A stretch of 64,000 nt of DNA from Pyxidicoccus trucidator (GTDB taxonomy: Bacteria > Myxococcota > Myxococcia > Myxococcales > Myxococcaceae): assembly GCF_010894435.1 (NCBI RefSeq), contig NZ_JAAIXZ010000016.1, positions 62,001-126,000 on the forward strand. Reading direction: 5' to 3'. Below the pieces are notes generated by a model. It was not told the origin of the DNA. It saw nothing but the letters and a program-made list of their open reading frames with translations, and made no database searches. Below are positions 26,054 to 35,500 of this stretch, in pieces; the first letter of the stretch is position 1, and each line of letters opens with the position of its first letter. The position numbers and the translations under genes were made by a program.

Positions 26054-26448
26054 ACGTGTTCTCCCGTCTGGAGTCGCGCCGGGCCTTGCAGATGCCATAC
26101 CCGCGGACAAGCACAGGCGCCCACCGAGTGGAACAGACAACGCCCGGTAGAGGAGCGTGACAGGCCTGTCGTGCCTCGCGGGAGCGGATGCAGGACGCCG
26201 ATGTCACGGCTCGCATCCCACCTCCGCTACGAGGATGACGGCTCACCGGATGAGCCAGCGCCACACACGACGCACCTGGTCATTTCCGCGTCAGGGAACG
26301 CACGTTGACATGCTGACTTTCAGGCAGTTACTTTGTTCGGGCAACAAACAAAGTCACCCACGGGCGCTGAGGCACCATCGAGGACCTCGCCCCGTCCTTC
26401 ACAGCAGCCTTCGCTGAACCACATCCTCGCTGGAGCGTGAGTTGAGTG
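26054..26448. other. Divergent intergenic region, 395 bases, no gene seen
   Basis: The stretch separates the outer-membrane protein (minus) from the Big_2 lipoprotein (plus). I see no credible coding sequence in it. The right part, around 26,300-26,360, is AT-richer and holds a promoter-like pair and a dyad listed separately. Confidence 0.5.
26305..26354 (+). promoter_or_regulatory. Promoter-like pair overlapped by an inverted repeat
   Basis: A perfect TTGACA (26305-26310) is followed after 18 bases by TACTTT (26329-26334), a weak -10. ACTTTGTT (26330-26337) and AACAAAGT (26347-26354) are a perfect eight-base dyad with a nine-base spacer that overlaps the -10 and the start region. This is a plausible repressor site for the lipoprotein gene at 26449. 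Confidence 0.4.
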
Positions 26449-28470
26449 ATGCCCCCACAAAATCGACTGTTCGCAACCTCCCTCCTGCTGCTGACGGTGC
26501 TGGTACAGACGGCCTGCGGCTCGGATGACCCCAACCCCAACCCCAACCCGACTCCCACGCTGAGCAGCGTGAGCGTGGCGCCAGCCACCGTCACGCTTGC
26601 CGGCGGCGCCACCCAGCAGCTCACCGTCACCGGCACCTACAGCGACGGCACCACGAAGAACGTCAACGCGTCCGCGACCTTCGTCTCCGACACGCCAGCT
26701 GTCGCCACGGTGAGCAGCACGAGCGGCCTGGTGACCGCCGTCGCGGCCGGGACGGCGCGGGTCACCGCCACGGTCTCCGGAAAGAGCGCCTCCACCACCG
26801 TGACGGTCAGCCCTTCGGCGGAGCCGACGCTGTCGTCCATCGCCCTCGGCCCGAGCCCGGCCACCGTGGCCCAGGGGGGCACGTTGCAGCTCACCGTGAC
26901 GGGCACCTTCAGTGACAGCTCCACCCAGACGCTGACCTCGACCGCGACCTTCAGCTCCAGCGCGGACGCGACCGCCACCGTGAGCGCCTCCGGCCTCGTC
27001 ACCGGCGTGGCGACAGGCAGCGCCACCATCACCGCCTCGGCGAGCGGCAGGACGGCCACGCTGGTCGTGACGGTCTCCGGCGTGGCGACCCAGCCCGACG
27101 CGAACCAGGTCGTCTTCTACGACGGCTACGGTACGGACGTGTCCTTCCGGGACTTCGGCGGCGCCGTCAACAACGTCACCATCGACGCCACCGAGACCTT
27201 CAACGGCCGCAAGGTCATCAACTTCCAGGTCACCAGCCCCAACGGGTACTCCGGCGGCGCCTGGGTCACCACGACGCCCCGCGACCTCTCCACCTACAAC
27301 GCGCTGACCTTCTGGGCGAAGGCGAGCAAGGCCGAGACGCTCAACGTGAGCGGCCTCGGCAACGACGCTGGCGTCGGCTCCGGGACCGGCTTCGGCAGCG
27401 AGCGCACCGCGCTCGCGCTCACCACGGACTGGCAGAAGTTCACCATCCCCATCCCCAACCCAGCCAGGTACAAAGATGTGGGCGGCCTCTTCCACATCGC
27501 CGACGCACCGGACGGCTACACCCTCTACCTCGCCGACGTGCTCTACGAGAACCTCGGCGCCGGCGTCCTCGGCGCGGGCGTGGCCTCCGTCGCCAACGGC
27601 ACCTCCGCCACGGGGTCGGTTGCGACGGCCGGGACCTACACCATCGACCCGGGCCAGAACCAGGTCGTCTTCACCATCGCCGGCGACCCGGCGAGCCCGG
27701 TCACCGTGAAGCCGGTTGCCAACGCCTTCTTCGACTTCACCTCGTCGGCCCCGGCGGTCGCCACGGTCAGCGCCAGCGGCGTCGTCACCGGCGTTGCCGC
27801 GGGCGGCCCGGCGACCATCTCCGCCACGCTGGGTGGCGTGGCGGCCACCGGCTCCTTCGCCATCACCGTGACGGGTGTACTCGGCGAGCCGACCACGCTG
27901 CCTCCCGCGCCCACTCATGCGCCGGGAGCGGCCGTGTACTCGCTCTACAGCTCCGTGACTGGCGGCTACACGGGCACGGTCTCCGACCAGAGCTCCAAAA
28001 TCGACACGTGGCGGACGGACTGGAGCGCTGGGGCTGGCGGGGCGACGTTCCCCATCAGCGCCGGTGGCGGCAGCGCGGCACCGCGCAAGTACGTCTTCAC
28101 CAACACGACCACCTATATCGGCATCGAGTTCTACGGCACCGCGGGCGTCAACCAGATCGACGCGGCGGGACTGGGGCTCACCAAGATTCACCTGGACCTG
28201 TGGACGCCGGACAACGCGACCAACTTCCAGGTGAAGCTGGTCGACTTCGGGGCCAATGGCGCATTTGGCGGTGGCGACGACACCGAAGGAACCGCCACGC
28301 TCACGGCCGACTCGACGCCGCCGCTCTCCACCGGGGCCTGGCTTTCGTATGAGCTGACGCTGGCCAGCGACTTCCAGGGGCTCGCGAACCTGCACCATCT
28401 GGCCCAGATGGTCCTGGTCGCGCCCAACGGGGGCACGGTGTTCATCGACAACCTCTACTTCCACCAGTAG
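26449..28470 (+). CDS. Lipoprotein with bacterial Ig-like (Big_2) repeats and two carbohydrate-binding-like domains
   Basis: A 673-residue surface protein. The signal (PPQNRLFATSLLLLTVLVQ) ends in lipobox QTACG; an Asn-Pro repeat (NPNPNPTPT) is the stalk. Two Big_2 Ig domains follow (about 38-125 and 128-212), each with a core like ATVTLAGGATQQLTVTGTYS. A beta-sandwich at about 215-370 (NQVVFYDGYGTDVSFRDFGG, ALTFWAKASKAETLNVSG) resembles glycan-binding modules. A third Big_2 domain lies at about 370-470 and a second sandwich at 490-673 ends with VFIDNLYFHQ. No catalytic residues are evident. The neighbouring hairpin at 28481-28517 ends the transcript. Adhesion or polysaccharide binding is likely. 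Confidence 0.8.
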   Translation: MPPQNRLFATSLLLLTVLVQTACGSDDPNPNPNPTPTLSSVSVAPATVTLAGGATQQLTVTGTYSDGTTKNVNASATFVSDTPAVATVSSTSGLVTAVAAGTARVTATVSGKSASTTVTVSPSAEPTLSSIALGPSPATVAQGGTLQLTVTGTFSDSSTQTLTSTATFSSSADATATVSASGLVTGVATGSATITASASGRTATLVVTVSGVATQPDANQVVFYDGYGTDVSFRDFGGAVNNVTIDATETFNGRKVINFQVTSPNGYSGGAWVTTTPRDLSTYNALTFWAKASKAETLNVSGLGNDAGVGSGTGFGSERTALALTTDWQKFTIPIPNPARYKDVGGLFHIADAPDGYTLYLADVLYENLGAGVLGAGVASVANGTSATGSVATAGTYTIDPGQNQVVFTIAGDPASPVTVKPVANAFFDFTSSAPAVATVSASGVVTGVAAGGPATISATLGGVAATGSFAITVTGVLGEPTTLPPAPTHAPGAAVYSLYSSVTGGYTGTVSDQSSKIDTWRTDWSAGAGGATFPISAGGGSAAPRKYVFTNTTTYIGIEFYGTAGVNQIDAAGLGLTKIHLDLWTPDNATNFQVKLVDFGANGAFGGGDDTEGTATLTADSTPPLSTGAWLSYELTLASDFQGLANLHHLAQMVLVAPNGGTVFIDNLYFHQ

Positions 28471-28480
28471 CCACCGCGGA

Positions 28481-28517
28481 TGCCGGCGCCGAGCCTCGAC
28501 AGGCTCAGGCGCCGGCA
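28481..28517 (+). terminator. Long GC hairpin terminator
   Basis: TGCCGGCGCC (28481-28490) pairs with GGCGCCGGCA (28508-28517), and inside it GAGCCT (28491-28496) pairs with AGGCTC (28501-28506) around the loop CGAC, with a single bulged A at 28507. The 16-base-pair stem starts ten bases after the Big_2 lipoprotein stop. Confidence 0.75.
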
Positions 28518-28556
28518 GTCACGGGAGCGAGGCAGCCGAGCGCCAGGGCGCCCGGC

Positions 28557-28599
28557 CACGGTGAGCGCCCCTGCACGGTGGCGAGCGGTTGCCACCGTG
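28557..28599. promoter_or_regulatory. CACGGTG direct repeats plus inverted copy upstream of the amidohydrolase
   Basis: CACGGTG occurs at 28557-28563 and 28574-28580 (17 bases start to start) and inverted as CACCGTG at 28593-28599; the last two form a perfect nine-base dyad, CACGGTGGC with GCCACCGTG, around eight bases. The set lies 67 bases before the next start codon and could be a regulator site. Confidence 0.35.
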
Positions 28600-28665
28600 T
28601 AACGCGGACACACGGGCAGTGCGGGTGGCTTGACTCGGGGAGAGCCCGGGCGCCAATGAGACGTC

Positions 28666-29988
28666 ATGCGACTCGCCCTCCTGCTCGGCTTGTTCCTCCT
28701 GTCCCTGTCCGCCCTCGCCGCGGAGCCCTCCCGAGCCCAGGTCCTCAAGGCCGCGCGCCTCTTCGATGCGAGGACGGGGAAGGTCATCACCCCGGGCGTG
28801 GTGGTGGTGGCGGAGGGCAAGGTGGTGGGCGTGGGACCGAAGGCGCCCGTGCCGGAGGGCGCGAGCGTGGTGGAGCTGGGCGACGCCACGCTGCTGCCGG
28901 GCTTCATGGACGCGCACACGCACCTGACCGTGGAGCCCGGACCCGACTGGCGCAAGGACGTCATCGACAGCTTCCAGCGCACGATTCCCGAGCTCACGCT
29001 GGACACGCTGCCCTGGGCACGCACCACGCTGCTGGCGGGCTTCACCACGGTGCGCAACCTGGGCGCGGAGGACTTCATCGACGTGGGCCTGCGCAACGCC
29101 ATCGCGCGCGGCGTCGTGGTGGGGCCGCGCATCCTCGCGGCGTCGTCCAGCCTGAGCTCCACGGGCGGGCACTGCGACTACGGCAACTCGTGGCGCAAGG
29201 GGCTGCTGGCCCGGGATGCCAGCCCCGGCGTGGCGGATGGCCCGGACGCGCTGCGCGCCCGCGTGCGGGAGACCCTCAAGTACGGCGCCGACCTCATCAA
29301 GGTGTGCGCCACGGGGGGCGTGATGAGCTTCAACGCGGAAGCCGACGCGCCGCAGCTCACCCAGGCGGAGCTGGACGCGGTGGTGGACGAGGCCCACGCG
29401 CACCGGCGCAAGGTGGCCGCGCATGCCCACGGCGCGGAAGGGGCGAAGCGCGCCATCCGCGCGGGTGTGGACTCCGTCGAGCACGGCACCCTGATGGACG
29501 ACGAGGCCCTGGAGCTGATGAAGCGCAAGGGCACCTGGTACGTCCCCACGGCCTTCGCCTTCCACGGGGTGAAGGAGCTGGCGGACAAGGGCAACCTGCC
29601 GCCGGACAACGTCCTCAAGCTCCGCGCGGTGGACCAGCGACGGGAGCAGGTGCTGCGCAAGGCGATTGCCCTCGGGGTGCGCATCGCCTTCGGCACGGAC
29701 GCGGGCGTCTTCGTCCACGGGCGCAACGCGGAGGAGTTCGCGCTGCTGGTGGAGGCCGGCCTTCCGCCCGCCGAGGCGCTGCGCGCCGCCACGGTGAATG
29801 CGGCGGAGCTGCTCGGCGTGTCGGACCGGCTGGGGACGCTGGAGCCAGGGAAGCTGGCGGACGTCGTCGCCGTGCCCGGCAACCCGCTCCAGGACATCCG
29901 CGCCACCCAGAAGGTCTTCTTCGTGATGAAGGAGGGCGTCATCCACCGCAACGACGCGGCACCGCCCTCCCCCACCCTCAAGCGCTGA
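28666..29988 (+). CDS. Exported amidohydrolase (imidazolonepropionase/prolidase-like)
   Basis: A 440-residue metal-dependent hydrolase with a Sec signal (RLALLLGLFLLSLSALAAE). The metal-site residues are all visible: His84 and His86 in MDAHTHLTVE, the lysine in DLIKVCATGGVMS, the histidines in AAHAHGAEG and SVEHGTLMDD, and the Asp in AFGTDAGVF. This set defines the amidohydrolase superfamily subgroup that includes Xaa-Pro and Xaa-Arg dipeptidases and imidazolonepropionase-related enzymes. The exported location favours peptide hydrolysis outside the cytoplasm over histidine catabolism. It converges on the biosynthetic operon with only nine bases between the stops. Confidence 0.85.
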   Translation: MRLALLLGLFLLSLSALAAEPSRAQVLKAARLFDARTGKVITPGVVVVAEGKVVGVGPKAPVPEGASVVELGDATLLPGFMDAHTHLTVEPGPDWRKDVIDSFQRTIPELTLDTLPWARTTLLAGFTTVRNLGAEDFIDVGLRNAIARGVVVGPRILAASSSLSSTGGHCDYGNSWRKGLLARDASPGVADGPDALRARVRETLKYGADLIKVCATGGVMSFNAEADAPQLTQAELDAVVDEAHAHRRKVAAHAHGAEGAKRAIRAGVDSVEHGTLMDDEALELMKRKGTWYVPTAFAFHGVKELADKGNLPPDNVLKLRAVDQRREQVLRKAIALGVRIAFGTDAGVFVHGRNAEEFALLVEAGLPPAEALRAATVNAAELLGVSDRLGTLEPGKLADVVAVPGNPLQDIRATQKVFFVMKEGVIHRNDAAPPSPTLKR

Positions 29989-29997
29989 ACGCGGGCC

Positions 29998-31740
29998 TCA
30001 CGGCCGCGTGAGCACGTCACACAGCAGGAAGTCGAGCTCGCTCCCGGACAGCCAGCGGGCGCTCACCCCCGCGAAGTCCGGCTCCGTCTCGGCGTCGGCC
30101 TGTCGCCAGAGGTCGCCCAGGCGGTAGCGCGCGGCGGTGCAGTAGATGTCCGCCAGTTCACCAGCGTGCGGCTGGCCTCGCGAGGCCAGGGCCGAGGCAT
30201 GAGCCAGCGTAACGGACATGGTGAACAGCTCGTTGCAGAGCTGGTTCAGCAGGATGAGCGTCCGCTCGCGCGCATGGAGCACGGCCGCATCCGGGTAGCG
30301 GCGCGACAGCTCCAGGCACCTGCGGGCGAGCCGGTGCACCTCCTGGGCGGTGTGCTGGAGGTGCTCGCGGTTGCGGGCCGACAGGTGCGCCTCCACCGGA
30401 AGCGGCGCGGGGGGAGCATCGAGCTCCGCGGCATGCGCGGGCGACGGGTAGTAGAGGGAGAAGAGGCCCTCCCGCGCGGCCTTGTGGTCCACGAGGAAGT
30501 CCACGCCGCCCGCCACGCGGAAGGCCCGGGCGTCGCGCAGGGCGCGCTCCAGTGGAGCCGGCACCGCGCCCCGTGCCGCCTTGCTCTCCGCCGTCTCGTA
30601 GCCCTCGGCGGCGAGGAGCGACAGGGTCCGGTCCGTGATTCGCGCGCAGGCCAGGGAGGCGATGTTCTTCGCCGCCACCTGCTCGAACCAGCGCACGGGC
30701 AGGTTGTCCGCCGTCACACCCGTGAGGCTCCACCGGGCCACGCTCTCCATGGCGAAGACCTCGGCCGCGGTGGTGGAGACCTGCCGCTGGATTTCATCGA
30801 AGTCGCCGAGCGCGCGTCCCTGGGCGAGGCGCCGGTGGAGGAAGTCGCGCGACCACTGCAGGCACTTTTTCGAGAGCGCCAGGGACGCAGCAACGATGAT
30901 GTACATGCGGCCCAGCGCGCTGAGCGGCTCCAGCAGCGGCGTGTTTCGCCAGTGCTCCTGCGACATCGCCAGCATCCGCTCCTTCGGCACCCGCACGTTG
31001 TCGAAGCTCAGCGCGGAGATGGGCAGCCCGCGCAGACCCATCAGCCCGTGCTCTGCCCGGACACGGAAGCCGGGGCTCGTCGTCTCCACGAAGAAGAGGC
31101 TGATCTGCTCCTTGCCGCCTTCGCAGAGCGTGGCCGTGACGTTCAGGAGGTCCGCGATGGAGCCGTTGCCGATGTAGACCTTCTCCCCGCTCAAGACATA
31201 GGCCGTCCCATCTTCCGTGGGCGTGGCCGTGGTGGACGCGCGCCGCGCGGAGGCACCGGTGGGCTCGGTGTCGGCCCAGCCGGAGATGGCCCCCTCGGCA
31301 ATCCGGGCGCGGACATAGTCCCGGAGCGGACCGGCCTGGACCGCCTCGATGATGGCGCCCGCGCCCAGGCCGCTGTGGATGGCCAGCGTGTAGCCCACCG
31401 GGAGGCACCAGCTCATCACCGCCTCGATGACGCGGAAGGTGTTCAGCATGGAGAGCCCCCGGCCACCCAGCTCCCGCCCCACCTGCAGCTTGTAGTAGCC
31501 CCGCTCGCGCAGGGCCTCGCGCAGCTCCGGAGCAATGCGTCCCGTGCGCTCCACCTCGTCCGGGTCCACGTGCTCCTTCAGGAACCGCTCGACCTCGGTG
31601 ATGACGGCATCCCCCTGCCGCCGCTCCTCCGGGTCCTGCTCGGGGAACGCGCGGACGAGGTCCCAGCGGAGCTTCCCCGCGAAGAGCTGGCCCAGGAAGC
31701 CCTCACGGCTGCGCAGGGCGGGGTGCAGAGGCTCGTTCAT
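29998..31740 (-). CDS. Large acyl-CoA-dehydrogenase-family flavoenzyme of the NRPS-PKS locus
   Basis: A 580-residue protein, about 200 residues longer than an ordinary acyl-CoA dehydrogenase. Residues 40-155 are the N-terminal helical domain (VGRELGGRGLSMLN), 150-260 the beta domain with SGWADTEPTGASARRA and YVLSGEKVYIGNGSIADLL, 270-420 the C-terminal helical domain (RDARAFRVAGGVDFLVDHK), and 450-580 a helical extension. The start ATG overlaps the thioesterase stop (ATGA), so it is translationally coupled to the assembly line. It may act on the released or carrier-bound product. The family includes EpnF/TmcF-type enzymes, which decarboxylate, dehydrogenate and epoxidise a beta-keto acid to an epoxyketone; that role here is inference. 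Simple alpha,beta-desaturation of an acyl chain is the alternative. Confidence 0.8.
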   Translation of the reverse strand: MNEPLHPALRSREGFLGQLFAGKLRWDLVRAFPEQDPEERRQGDAVITEVERFLKEHVDPDEVERTGRIAPELREALRERGYYKLQVGRELGGRGLSMLNTFRVIEAVMSWCLPVGYTLAIHSGLGAGAIIEAVQAGPLRDYVRARIAEGAISGWADTEPTGASARRASTTATPTEDGTAYVLSGEKVYIGNGSIADLLNVTATLCEGGKEQISLFFVETTSPGFRVRAEHGLMGLRGLPISALSFDNVRVPKERMLAMSQEHWRNTPLLEPLSALGRMYIIVAASLALSKKCLQWSRDFLHRRLAQGRALGDFDEIQRQVSTTAAEVFAMESVARWSLTGVTADNLPVRWFEQVAAKNIASLACARITDRTLSLLAAEGYETAESKAARGAVPAPLERALRDARAFRVAGGVDFLVDHKAAREGLFSLYYPSPAHAAELDAPPAPLPVEAHLSARNREHLQHTAQEVHRLARRCLELSRRYPDAAVLHARERTLILLNQLCNELFTMSVTLAHASALASRGQPHAGELADIYCTAARYRLGDLWRQADAETEPDFAGVSARWLSGSELDFLLCDVLTRP

Positions 31741-32516
31741 GGCTTCAGGTCCCTTCTGGAAATGGTGTCGGGGCGGCCCTGCCGCAGTGCCCTCCCGAGG
31801 AGTTGCAGGAGCGTGTCCTTCTGCTCCCGCAGGTAGAAGTGGCCACCGGGCAGCAGGTGGAGCTCGAAGGACCCGGTGGTGTGGGCGCGCCACGGCTCCA
31901 GCTCCTCACGAGTCAGGTCGTCCTGTGAGCCGCCCGTGACAGTCATCGCGCAGTCCAGGGGCGCTCCGGCCTCGTGCTGGTAGGACTCCACGAGCGACAG
32001 GTCCGCGCGCAGGCCCGGCAGGATGAGCTCGCGCAGCTCGGGGTCTTCCCGGAGCTCCACGGCCAGCTCGCCGTAGGTGGGTTCGAGCGCGGTGAGCAGC
32101 CCGTCCTCGTCCAGGTGGCTTGCGGGAATGCCCCGCGGAGGAAGCTGCGGAGCGGGGGCCGCGGAGAGGAACAGCCAGCCCGGTAGCGCCCGGCCCAGGC
32201 CACGCAGGCGCCGGGCCGTCTCGAAGGCCACGAGCGCCCCCAGGCTGTGCCCGAAGAACGCGAAGGACGTCCCGAAGTCCACCGCGCCCACCAGGGTGTC
32301 CACCAGCTCGCGCATCCGGCTGAGCGGCGCCTCCTCTGCCCGCGCGCCACGGCCGGGAAGCTGCACGCCCCACACCTCGACGTCCGGGAGCAGGTCCGCC
32401 CAGCGCACGTACTCGCCCACGGAGCCGCCGCTGTGGGGAAAGCAGAAGAGGCGCACGGGGGCCTCGGGGCGCCGCACGCGGCAGGCCAGCCAGGGAGAAG
32501 GCAGCGTCATGGTCAT
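31737..32516 (-). CDS. Type II thioesterase
   Basis: A 259-residue alpha/beta hydrolase of the GrsT/RifR type. The nucleophile Ser91 is in FFGHSLGALVAFE, an earlier signature is RLFCFPHSGGS, the catalytic Asp is expected in or near the TGGSQDDLTREEL segment, and the His is in LLPGGHFYLRE. Such enzymes remove stalled acyl groups from carrier proteins. Because neither the NRPS nor the PKS here has a fused thioesterase, this protein may also release the product. ATG 32516 overlaps the PKS stop (ATGA); a second ATG two codons later is possible. Confidence 0.93.
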   Translation of the reverse strand: MTMTLPSPWLACRVRRPEAPVRLFCFPHSGGSVGEYVRWADLLPDVEVWGVQLPGRGARAEEAPLSRMRELVDTLVGAVDFGTSFAFFGHSLGALVAFETARRLRGLGRALPGWLFLSAAPAPQLPPRGIPASHLDEDGLLTALEPTYGELAVELREDPELRELILPGLRADLSLVESYQHEAGAPLDCAMTVTGGSQDDLTREELEPWRAHTTGSFELHLLPGGHFYLREQKDTLLQLLGRALRQGRPDTISRRDLKP

Positions 32517-35500
32517 TTCGAGGAGGCCCCTGGGGGCGGGCTGGTGTCGGACGAGGTCTCCTCGAGGTAGCGGGCCAGCCGGGCCACGGTGGGAGCGCGG
32601 AAGATGGCCTTCACCCGCAGGGGCGTGGAGACATGCGGGCGCAGCCGCGCGATGAGCTGCGCCGCCATCAGCGAGTCGCCTCCCAGCTCGAAGAAGTTGT
32701 CGTGGAGGCCGACCCGAGAGAGCCCCAGGACCTCCGCGAAGGCGGTGGCGATGCGGTGCACCGTCGGGTCACCCGTCTCGGGCAACTCTGGCCCGGTGGC
32801 GGTGGGCACGGTGGCCGCGTCACTCCGGGGCGAGGCGGGCAGGCTCCCCTCCCCTGCCTGACCCGACACGGGAGCGGGTGTGTCCGGCGCCTCGACCAGG
32901 TAGCGCTGGCGCTCGAAGGGATACGTCGGCAGGGGCACCCGCTGGCGTCGCGCGCCCGCGTGCAGTCCCTGCCAGGAGAGCGGCACGCCCGCGGCCCACA
33001 GGCGCCCGGCCGCGGTGAGCGCACTGACCAGGTCCGAGGTGTCGTCCGCGGGGTGAGGGAGGGTGGCCACCGAGAGATGCGTTCCCTCGTCGGGGTGCTG
33101 GCGCGCCAGCGTCGCCAGCGTCCTTCCCGGGCCCACCTCCAGGAAGATGCTGGCCGGGCCGGCGAGCAGCGTGCTCAGCGCCTCGCCAAAGCGGACGGTG
33201 TGGCGCAGATGCGCGGCCCAGTACGCCGGGTCCACGGCCTGCTCCGCGGAGACGGCGGCTCCGGTGAGGTCGGAAATCCACCGGAGCTGAGGGGGACGTC
33301 GCTCGACGCGCTGGACGCTGGCGCTGAACGCGGCCAGTGACGGCTCGACGAGGTGTGAGTGCCCGGCGCCAGGGATGCGCAGCAGGCGCGACTCCACGCC
33401 GCGCGCCGTCAGCCGGGCCTGGAGCGCTTCGATGTCCGCCACCGGGCCGGACACCGCGCATTGCGCGGGCCCATTCACCGCCGCCAGGGAGAGCCCGGCC
33501 TGGAGCAGCGGCACCAGCTCGGACTCGGGCAGCGGCACGGCGAGCATGGCGCCCGCGGGCAGGCTCGCGAGGATGCGCGAGCGCTCCAGGACCAGGTGCA
33601 GGGCATCCGCCAGGGAGAACACGCCGGCCACCGTGGCCGCGGCATATGCCCCCAGACTGTGTCCCACCACTGCAGCGGGCTTCACGCCCCAGCGCTTCCA
33701 TAGCCGCGCCACCGCGTACTCGATGACGAAGACGGAGAGCTGGCCGGTGACGAAGTCCCCCATCCGGGCGGAGGCCCGCTCGCGCGCGGCGGCGTCCGAG
33801 GGCTCGGGATGGAGCACCGCCCGGAGGTCGAACCCCAGGAGGGGCGTCAGGTGCTCGCGGCACTCGTCCACGGCCTCGCGGAAGGCAGGCTGCGTGGCAT
33901 ACAGCTCCCGGCCCATGCCCACGTGCTGGCCACCGTGGCCGGGGAACATGAACACCACCGGGCGTTCTCCAGGCTCCAGCCGCGCGTCGCCCGGGGAGCC
34001 CTCCTGCTCCGCCAGCACGCGGAGGACCTCGGTGGAGTCACAGCCCACGGCGAACCCACGGTGCGCGTGCGCGGGACGTCCCACCTGGAGCGTCCAGGCG
34101 ATGTCGCCGAGGGAGACCTCCGGATGCTGGCGCAGGTGGCCGCCGAGTCGGTCCACGGCCCGGGCCAGCGCGGAGGGGCCGTGGGCCGACAGCACCAGCA
34201 GTTGCGGGGTGCGCGAGCGCTCCGAGACGGGCTGCTCGGGCGCCTCCTCCAGCACCGCGTGGGCATTGGTGCCGCCGATACCCAGCGAGCTGACGCCGGC
34301 CCGCCGGGGAAGACCGCCGGTGTCCCAGTCCCGCAGCTCCGTGTTCACCCGGAAGGGACTGTGTTCGAAGTCGATCTCCGGGTTGGGCTGCTCGAAGTTC
34401 AGACTGGGGGGCAGCTTCCGGTGCTCCAGTGCCAGGACGGTCTTGATGAAGCCCGCCACGCCGGCCGCCGCGTCCGTGTGGCCGATGTTCGTCTTCACCG
34501 AGCCAAGCCAACAGAAGTGTCGCTGACGGGTGCCGAAGGCCTTCGTCAGCGCGGCGAGCTCGATGGGGTCTCCCAGCCTCGTGCCGGTGCCGTGGGCCTC
34601 GATGGAGGTGATGCTCTCGGGCTCCACCCCGGCGGCGCGCAGCGCGGTCTCGATGACGCGAGCCTGTCCCTCCACGCTCGGCGCGGTGAAGCCAATCTTC
34701 CCGGCGGCGTCGTTGTTGATGGCGGAGCCCCGGAGGACGGCGCGAATGGTGTCCCCGTCCTCCAGCGCGTCCGCGAGCCGCTTGAGCACCACGAGCCCGG
34801 CGCCGTTGCTGCCCACGGTGCCCTGCGCGCGCGCGTCGAACGCACGGCAGCGACCGTCTGGAGACAGCGGCCCGCCCTCGCTGTAGTGGCCGAACCGAGG
34901 CGGCACGTGCACCGACGCACCTCCGGCCAGGGCGATGTCGCAGTCCCCCGAGAGCAGCGCCTGGGCGGCCAGGTGGATGGCGACCAGGGACGTGGAGCAG
35001 GCCGTCTGCACGGTGACCGCGGGGCCGCGCAGCCCGAGCTTGTAGGCCACCCGGCTGGTGAGGAAGTCCACGCCCGTGGCCAGCCGAAGCTGCCAGTCGC
35101 TGGCGCCTGCCAGCAGCTCCCTCCGGGCGCGGAGCGTGGACAGATAGGACGTCTCACTCCCTCCGGCGTAGAGCCCGATGGCGCCGCGATAGCGCGCGGG
35201 GTCATACCCGGCGTCCTCCAGCGCCTCCCGCGCGCACTCCAGGAACACCCGGTGCTGCGGATCCAGCATGAGCGCTTCCAGGGGCGAGCAGCCAAAGGCC
35301 GCCACGTCGAACCTGTCGGCGTCCGCCACCAGGCCGAAGGCGGGCACCTCCTCGCCCACGGCGCTCTCTCCGGGCGGCTGCTCACGAGGGCGCCCGTCCG
35401 GACCGAAGAAGGTGATGGACTCGACGCCGCCGGCCAGGTTGGACCAGAACTCCGCGGCGTTGGCGGCACCGGGAAACCGGCACGCCAGTCCCACCACCGC

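Noticed and set aside
26320-28464. 714-residue minus-strand open frame
   Set aside because: Gly/Arg/Asp-rich shadow of the Big_2 lipoprotein gene.
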